From NCBI GenBank assembly GCA_030647575.1, contig JAUSJS010000094.1, positions 1 to 9,726 on the forward strand: DNA of 9,726 nucleotides. The letters are read 5' to 3'. Positions 5,408 through 9,726 of this stretch are shown here, in pieces. The translations under genes and the position numbers were made by a program. The DNA is from Candidatus Limnocylindrales bacterium. GTDB lineage: Bacteria; Chloroflexota; Limnocylindria; Limnocylindrales; CSP1-4. The notes under the pieces were generated by a model. It had not been told where the DNA came from. It worked only from the letters and a program-made list of their open reading frames with translations, and made no database searches. Position 1 is the first letter of the stretch, and each line of letters starts with the position of its first letter.

Positions 5408-5872
5408 GTGAACAACAAGCCCACCTATCTTTCAAGGGATGGTCTCCAGAAGCTCCGGGCGGAGCTGGACGAGATGGTCTCGATCAAGCGACCCGAGGTC
5501 GCCAACCGGATCCATGACGCCAAGGAGCACGGCGATCTGTCCGAGAACGCCGAGTACGAGGACGCCAAGAACGAGCAGGCGTTCGTCGAGGGCCGGATCC
5601 AGACCCTCGAGGCGCTGATCAAGAACGCGACGATCATCGACGAGAACCATTCGACCGACCACGTCCAGATCGGCTCGACCGTCTCGGTCGAGAGCGGCGA
5701 CGGCCAAGAGCGGTTCACGATCGTCGGCTCGGCCGAGGCCAAGCCGGCCGAAGGCCGGATCTCGAACGAGAGCCCGGTCGGCCGTGCCCTGCTCGGCAAG
5801 AAGAAGGGCGAGAAGGTCGTCGTGCGCGTTCCGGCCGGCGACTTCACCTACAAGATCGTCGGCATCAGCTAG
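5408..5872 (+). CDS. greA: Transcription elongation factor GreA
   Basis: GreA enters the RNA polymerase secondary channel and stimulates cleavage of backtracked transcripts, rescuing stalled complexes. The 154-residue product has the N-terminal coiled-coil hairpin (about 10-80) with the tip motif GDLSENAEYEDAKNEQ. Its acidic pair Asp43 and Glu46 corresponds to the catalytic tip residues of known GreA, so it is an active cleavage factor and not a Gfh1-type anti-Gre. The C-terminal FKBP-like domain (about 85-154) carries RISNESPVGRALLGKKKG and ends FTYKIVGIS. The start is GTG at 5408, because GGGGA at 5394-5398 stands 9 nt upstream. The in-frame GTG at 5402 would be only 3 nt from it. The gene is the first of an operon with lysK and serS. 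Its leader contains an attenuator-like hairpin. Confidence 0.96.
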   Translation: MNNKPTYLSRDGLQKLRAELDEMVSIKRPEVANRIHDAKEHGDLSENAEYEDAKNEQAFVEGRIQTLEALIKNATIIDENHSTDHVQIGSTVSVESGDGQERFTIVGSAEAKPAEGRISNESPVGRALLGKKKGEKVVVRVPAGDFTYKIVGIS

Positions 5873-5889
5873 CCGTCGCGGCCGTCGCC

Positions 5890-7518
5890 ATGGATTGGGC
5901 GGACGAACTCGTGGCGCAGGTCCGCGACCGCGGGCCGCAGGTCGTCAACGACTCGAAGACCCCGTCGGGGACCGTGCACGTCGGCAGCCTGCGCGGGCCG
6001 GTCATCCTGGACGTCATCGCCCGGGCCCTGCGCGCCAACGGCGTCGAGACGTCACTGCTTTACGGCATCGACGACCTGGACCCGATGGACGCCCAGGCGC
6101 TGCTGACGCCGGATGCCATCGAGCGTGAGATGGGTCGTCCGCTGGCCCACGTACCCGATCCCGTCGGGGACTGCCACCCGAGCTATGCCCGCCACTTCGC
6201 CGGCATGTTCATCGACACGTTCGCAGGCCTGGGCATCCAGCCCGATCGCTACTACTGGATGAGCGACATCTATCCGACCGGCGCGCTCGATCCCTACATC
6301 CGGATGGCGTTGGACAAGGCCGCCCTCGTCCGCGAGATCTACCGTCGCGTGGCGAACGTCCAGCACCCGGACAGCTGGCACCCGCTCGGCGTGATCTGCC
6401 CGACCTGCGGCAGGGTCGGGACCACGATCGTGACCGCCTGGGACGGGGACCGGGTCTACTTCGAGTGTCGGGAGAATCTGGTCGCCTGGGCTCGCGGCTG
6501 CGGGGCGTCCGGCTGGATCAGCCCATTCGGTGGCGCGGCCAAGCTACCCTGGAACCTCGAATGGGCCGCGCAGTGGTCGCTCTTCGGCGTCACCATCGAG
6601 CCGTGCGGCAAGGACCTGTCGACGGCCGGCGGCTCACGCGACCGCAGCGACGCCATCGCCCGCGAGGTCTTCGAGCGCGAACCGCCACTCAACGTCCCGT
6701 ACGAGTTCCTGAACATCGGTGGCAAGAAGATGTCGACGTCCAAAGGCCGCGGCGCCGCGGCCCATACGATCGCCGAGGTCGTACCTCCCGAGCAGCTTCG
6801 CTTCCTCTTCCTGCGGCCGCGCCCGAACCAGGCCATCGAATTCGATCCCGAAGGCACGGACGCGATCCCGCGCCTGTTCGACGAGTTCGACCGCTTTGCC
6901 GCGGCCACCGCCGGCCACGAGGTCAAGGGCGACATCCCGCCCGGCTACGAGGCGACCTTCCGCTACTCGCTGCTCGACCCGAGGGCGGACGTCGCGGCCG
7001 AGGCGGCGGCGTTCCGGCCGGCCTTCTCCCACCTGGCGCTCCTCCTCCAGATCCCGGGCATCGAGGTCGCCACGCGGATCGAGGCCGAGAAGGGCAGCCC
7101 GCTGACCGAACGCGAGCGAGCGATCCTCGACCAACGTGTCGCTTCGGCCCGCTCGTGGCTCGAGGCGTATGCGCCGGAGCGCGCGCGGCTCGCGGTCCGA
7201 GAGACGCTGCCGCCGGAGGCCGCCGAGCTCGAAGCGGACCAGCGGGCGTTCTTGTCGGAGCTGGCCGACGCCGCAGCGGAGGCGTCACTGCCGGGCGGGG
7301 ACGCCTGGCAGGCGGCCATCTTCGCCGCCGCTGCTGACGCGGGCCTTCCCGCCGGCCGAGCGTTCGCTGCCCTCTACCAGGCATTCCTCGGGCGGGCCAA
7401 CGGCCCTCGCGCCGGCTGGCTGCTGGCCGGTCTCGAGCCGTCGTTCGTGATCGGGCGCCTGCGCGGGGCCGCCGGTGCCGCACTGACCGCGAGCGCGACT
7501 GAAGGAGGCGGGCGATGA
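5890..7518 (+). CDS. lysK: Lysyl-tRNA synthetase, class I (archaeal type)
   Basis: The enzyme ligates lysine to tRNA-Lys using a class I (Rossmann) catalytic core, the form typical of archaea and a minority of bacteria, and unrelated to the class II LysRS of most bacteria. The 542-residue product begins with the signature TPSGTVHVGSLRG (24-36), whose HVGS is the HIGH equivalent. GGKKMSTSKG is the KMSKS loop (Lys280 to Lys285). A zinc-binding-like insert carries CPTC (170-173), Cys193 and Cys204. The region after about residue 370 is helical and Ala/Glu-rich, as expected for the alpha-helical anticodon-binding part. The ATG at 5890 is 17 nt after the greA stop and has no evident ribosome binding site, so translation may depend on coupling. 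Its TGA overlaps the serS ATG. No class II lysS is present in the window; whether one exists elsewhere cannot be seen. Confidence 0.95.
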   Translation: MDWADELVAQVRDRGPQVVNDSKTPSGTVHVGSLRGPVILDVIARALRANGVETSLLYGIDDLDPMDAQALLTPDAIEREMGRPLAHVPDPVGDCHPSYARHFAGMFIDTFAGLGIQPDRYYWMSDIYPTGALDPYIRMALDKAALVREIYRRVANVQHPDSWHPLGVICPTCGRVGTTIVTAWDGDRVYFECRENLVAWARGCGASGWISPFGGAAKLPWNLEWAAQWSLFGVTIEPCGKDLSTAGGSRDRSDAIAREVFEREPPLNVPYEFLNIGGKKMSTSKGRGAAAHTIAEVVPPEQLRFLFLRPRPNQAIEFDPEGTDAIPRLFDEFDRFAAATAGHEVKGDIPPGYEATFRYSLLDPRADVAAEAAAFRPAFSHLALLLQIPGIEVATRIEAEKGSPLTERERAILDQRVASARSWLEAYAPERARLAVRETLPPEAAELEADQRAFLSELADAAAEASLPGGDAWQAAIFAAAADAGLPAGRAFAALYQAFLGRANGPRAGWLLAGLEPSFVIGRLRGAAGAALTASATEGGGR

Positions 7519-8816
7519 GCGTCGGGCCGCAGCGGCTGCGCGACGAACCGGACGTCATCCGGCGCGGCGCGATCGACAAGGGCGAGGACCCCGCCCTGGT
7601 CGACCGGGCGCTGGAGGTCGATGCTGAGCGGCGCCGACTCCTGGCCGAGACGGAGGCGCTCAAGGCGGAACGCAATGCCGCCTCGAAGCGAATCGGCGAG
7701 GCGATCAGGGACGGCGCTGCGCCCGACGGCCCGGAGGTCGCCGACCTGCGCGCCGGATCGACCGCTGCCGGCGACAAGATCAAGGCCCTGGACGCCACGC
7801 TTTCGGAGACCGAGGCGACCCTCGAAGACCTCCTCCTGCGCATTCCCAACCCGCCGGACCCGGATATCCCGGTCGGCGGCGAGGAGGCCAACCTCACGCT
7901 TCGGACCTGGGGTGAGCGCCTCCCGCTTGAGGGCGACGGCTGGACCCGCAAGCCCCACTGGGAGCTCGGTGAGGCGCTCGGTATCCTCGACAACGCGCGC
8001 GGTGCCAAGATCGCGGGTTCCGGCTTCCCGGTCTACAAGGGTGCCGGCTCGGCCCTCCAGCGTGGGCTGATCAACTGGTTCCTCGATGTCCATACGCGCG
8101 AGAACGGGATGACCGAGATCTGGCCGCCAGCCGTGGTCAACAGCGCTTCGGCGCGCGGGACCGGCCAGATTCCCGACAAGGAAGACCAGATGTACGTCGT
8201 TACTCGCGACGAGCTCTACCTGATCCCGACCGCCGAGGTCCCGGTCACCAACCTTCACCGCGACGAGATCCTGGATGCGGACCAGTTGCCGATCCGCTAC
8301 GCGGCGTACAGCCCGTGCTTCCGCCGCGAGGCCGGAGCGGCCGGTAAGGACACGCGCGGGATCCTGCGCGTCCACCAGTTCGACAAGGTCGAGATGGTCC
8401 TGTTCGAGCGTCCGGAAGACTCCGCGGCCGCACTCGAGTGGATGACCGAACGCGCGGAGATCCTCCTCCAACGCCTCGGCCTGGCCTACCGAGTGCTGCT
8501 CATGAGCACCCGGGAGATGGGCTTCACCCAGGCTCGCAAATATGACCTCGAGGTCTGGGCACCGGGCGTCGAGCGATGGCTGGAAGTCAGCTCGTGCTCG
8601 AACTTCCGAGACTTCCAGGCGCGCCGAATGGCCATCCGCTACCGACCGGAACCTGGCGCGAAGGCGGAGTTGGTCCACACGCTCAACGGCTCGGGCCTGG
8701 CGCTCGCCCGGATCGTCGCCGCGCTGCTGGAGACCTACCAGCAGGCGGACGGCTCGGTGACCGTGCCCGGGGTGCTGCGCCCCTACCTCGGGCGCGACAC
8801 GATCGCCCTGACCTGA
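7515..8816 (+). CDS. serS: Seryl-tRNA synthetase
   Basis: This class II synthetase charges tRNA-Ser (and supplies Ser-tRNA-Sec where present). The 433-residue product has an N-terminal antiparallel coiled-coil tRNA-binding arm (about 27-110), rich in Glu, Arg and Lys. The catalytic domain follows, with TAEVP (239-243, serine/ATP pocket), motif 2 around CFRREAG (268-274) continuing to RVHQFDKVE, and motif 3 LNGSGLALAR (390-399). Length and motif order are normal for bacterial SerRS. The start is certain: ATG 7515 overlaps the lysK stop as ATGA, and GAAGGAGG (7501-7508) lies 6 nt upstream, the strongest ribosome binding site in the window. This arrangement implies translational coupling of the two synthetases. 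The next gene is convergent. Confidence 0.97.
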   Translation: MSVGPQRLRDEPDVIRRGAIDKGEDPALVDRALEVDAERRRLLAETEALKAERNAASKRIGEAIRDGAAPDGPEVADLRAGSTAAGDKIKALDATLSETEATLEDLLLRIPNPPDPDIPVGGEEANLTLRTWGERLPLEGDGWTRKPHWELGEALGILDNARGAKIAGSGFPVYKGAGSALQRGLINWFLDVHTRENGMTEIWPPAVVNSASARGTGQIPDKEDQMYVVTRDELYLIPTAEVPVTNLHRDEILDADQLPIRYAAYSPCFRREAGAAGKDTRGILRVHQFDKVEMVLFERPEDSAAALEWMTERAEILLQRLGLAYRVLLMSTREMGFTQARKYDLEVWAPGVERWLEVSSCSNFRDFQARRMAIRYRPEPGAKAELVHTLNGSGLALARIVAALLETYQQADGSVTVPGVLRPYLGRDTIALT

Positions 8817-8839
8817 TCGAGAAACGAGGGAGGGCGTGA

Positions 8840-8934
8840 GGCGATCCGTCCAATCCCGGCGCGGAACCGACACCGAATGTCATGCTCGCCGGCTTCGGCC
8901 CCCGCGTGGGCGCCTTCCTCCTTGACGCCTTGCG
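8840..8934 (+). pseudogene. Possible N-terminal remnant of an RDD-family membrane protein
   Basis: In the gap after serS, the plus frame open from 8840 reads a Pro-rich lead followed by MLAGFGPRVGAFLLDAL (ATG 8882-8884). This matches the opening of RDD-family proteins, which have a Pro-rich tail, then a Gly-Phe, the conserved Arg, and an Ile/Leu-Asp at the start of the first membrane helix (here Arg8 and Asp15). The resemblance stops near 8934. The frame continues with unrelated residues to a TGA at 9005-9007, antisense to the neighbouring gene. GAGGGAGGG at 8826-8834 could be an old ribosome binding site. I infer a truncated gene; it could be chance. Confidence 0.4.
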
Positions 8935-8949
8935 GTCGGTGACGGCAAG
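8929..8949. terminator. Weak bidirectional hairpin between convergent genes
   Basis: CTTGC (8929-8933) pairs with GCAAG (8945-8949), and GTC (8935-8937) with GAC (8941-8943), separated by a single G-G mismatch. The hairpin sits 5 nt after the minus-strand stop and about 110 nt after the serS stop. No T-tract follows on either strand, so this is only a candidate terminator. Confidence 0.25.
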
Positions 8950-8954
8950 TTCTG

Positions 8955-9726
8955 CTACGGGATCGTCGGGACGATGTCGGACACGAGATACGTGTTGTAG
9001 CCGATGACCAGCGGGGGCTCGGCGTCGAGCCAGTCGACCTTGTGAAGCAGAACGTCCTCCTCAGCCAGCAGCGAGGAGGTCTGCGGGTCGAAGATCAGAA
9101 CGCGCCGCTCGAGGCCACGGCTGGACTGGTCATTCGTCATCGAGACCGCCGTCCCAGTTCTGCCGGCTCGATCAGTCATCGAACCAACGAGTTTGACCCC
9201 GTTCAGACTCGCGGCGACCCGGTAGAGCGCAGCGCGCACCATCGGCGCCGCGACCGTCTCTCGAAGCAGGTCACCCACGATCGTGAACCGCTCATAGTCC
9301 GTCGCCCCACCGCCGGCCGCCGCGCGTTCGTCGATCATGTGGCGAAGTGCCCCGACGTCGGTTGGGAGGGCATCGACGTTCTGGTAATAGAGGCTGCCCG
9401 GCCATGCCTGGGGCGTGCCTGGCTCGGCGCCCGGCGACGTCGGGCCGAACCGCGTGTCCGAGAACAGCGTGCCGCGCAGATCGGGTGAGCCCTCCGCCTG
9501 CCACTCCGCACGGTCGGCTGGGCCGAACCAGATCGGTTCGCCCCGCGACTCGACGATCCGTCCCGAGCCGTCGGACTTGATCCAGATCTCGCGGCTGACC
9601 GGCACGAGCGCCCACACGCCGTTCGGGTGGTCGGGCCAGCCACCGACACCGCTCAGGTACGCTCCCTCGGACTTCGTGTGTCGATAGCCGACTCCCGATC
9701 CGGCGGGCTGAGCGGCGGCGATATCG
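8955..9726 (-). CDS. CU044_5270-like secreted or membrane-anchored protein, partial (5' end beyond window)
   Basis: The frame is open from the right edge for 257 codons to TAG at 8957-8955, so only the C-terminal part is present and the true start lies outside. Recognisable pieces in order are KSEGAYLSGVGGW, VPVSREIWIKSDGSGRIVES, a Trp/Phe-rich stretch with GTLFSDTRFGP, LPTDVGALRHMIDER, then DYERFTIVGDLLRETVAAP and AALYRVAASLNGVKLVGSMTD. The C-terminus contains RRVLIFDPQTSSLLAEEDVL. This order resembles the CU044_5270 family, which I recall mainly from Actinobacteria. In many cases those genes follow an ECF sigma-factor gene and encode an N-terminal membrane helix with an extracellular domain of unknown role. 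No membrane helix is visible in the part present. An in-frame GTG at 9617 exists but would cut through conserved-looking sequence and is not favoured. Family call is from memory and not certain. Confidence 0.7.
   Translation of the reverse strand, partial: DIAAAQPAGSGVGYRHTKSEGAYLSGVGGWPDHPNGVWALVPVSREIWIKSDGSGRIVESRGEPIWFGPADRAEWQAEGSPDLRGTLFSDTRFGPTSPGAEPGTPQAWPGSLYYQNVDALPTDVGALRHMIDERAAAGGGATDYERFTIVGDLLRETVAAPMVRAALYRVAASLNGVKLVGSMTDRAGRTGTAVSMTNDQSSRGLERRVLIFDPQTSSLLAEEDVLLHKVDWLDAEPPLVIGYNTYLVSDIVPTIP

Noticed and set aside
5029..5424. A 131-codon minus-strand open frame in the argR-greA gap
   Set aside because: It runs across the greA promoter, leader and start codon in the opposite direction and resembles no known family. 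The hairpin and promoter explain this stretch better.
8836..8925. A 29-codon GTG frame after serS preceded by GAGGGAGGG
   Set aside because: The spacing to the purine run is too short, the product is Arg/Pro-rich without similarity, and the neighbouring frame carries the RDD-like sequence instead.

Overview
The window is a high-GC bacterial chromosome segment made almost entirely of housekeeping genes. The gene set fits a GC-rich bacterium, most likely Chloroflexota (Limnocylindria-like) or a related deep branch: a K+-independent H+-pumping pyrophosphatase, a class I lysyl-tRNA synthetase, short intergenic gaps, GTG starts, weak ribosome binding sites and an actinobacterial-type CU044_5270-like protein. 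That placement is inference from gene content and was not tested by any search.

Layout. On the minus strand at the left edge, lepB (signal peptidase I) is followed after 10 nt by a small multi-membrane-segment protein that runs off the window. A divergent control region at about 1090-1345 separates this pair from a plus-strand series. That series starts with hppA (membrane pyrophosphatase), then a large hairpin, then uppP (undecaprenyl-diphosphatase) and argR (arginine repressor) 16 nt apart. After a gap of about 450 nt without a convincing gene, a strong-looking promoter (TTGACA-N17-TACCAT) drives greA - lysK (class I LysRS) - serS, with only 17 nt between greA and lysK and an ATGA overlap between lysK and serS. 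Convergent to serS, the right edge holds the 3' part of a minus-strand gene resembling the CU044_5270 family. The serS/CU044 gap contains what looks like the decapitated N-terminus of an RDD-family membrane protein.

How the genes relate. lepB, hppA and uppP all act at the cytoplasmic membrane (export processing, proton pumping powered by PPi, lipid-carrier recycling). greA-lysK-serS is an expression-machinery operon: a transcript-cleavage factor plus two aminoacyl-tRNA synthetases. HppA consumes PPi, which tRNA synthetases and polymerases produce, but no direct regulatory link is visible.

The most interesting non-coding signals are: (1) an intrinsic-terminator-like hairpin with a U-rich tail lying between the greA promoter and the greA start, which could attenuate the whole greA-lysK-serS operon; (2) nested inverted repeats spanning the lepB/hppA divergent promoter region; (3) the RDD remnant; (4) a 14-nt tandem duplication at the argR stop codon. 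I see no CRISPR array, insertion sequence, tRNA, rRNA or obviously new multi-gene defence-type system.
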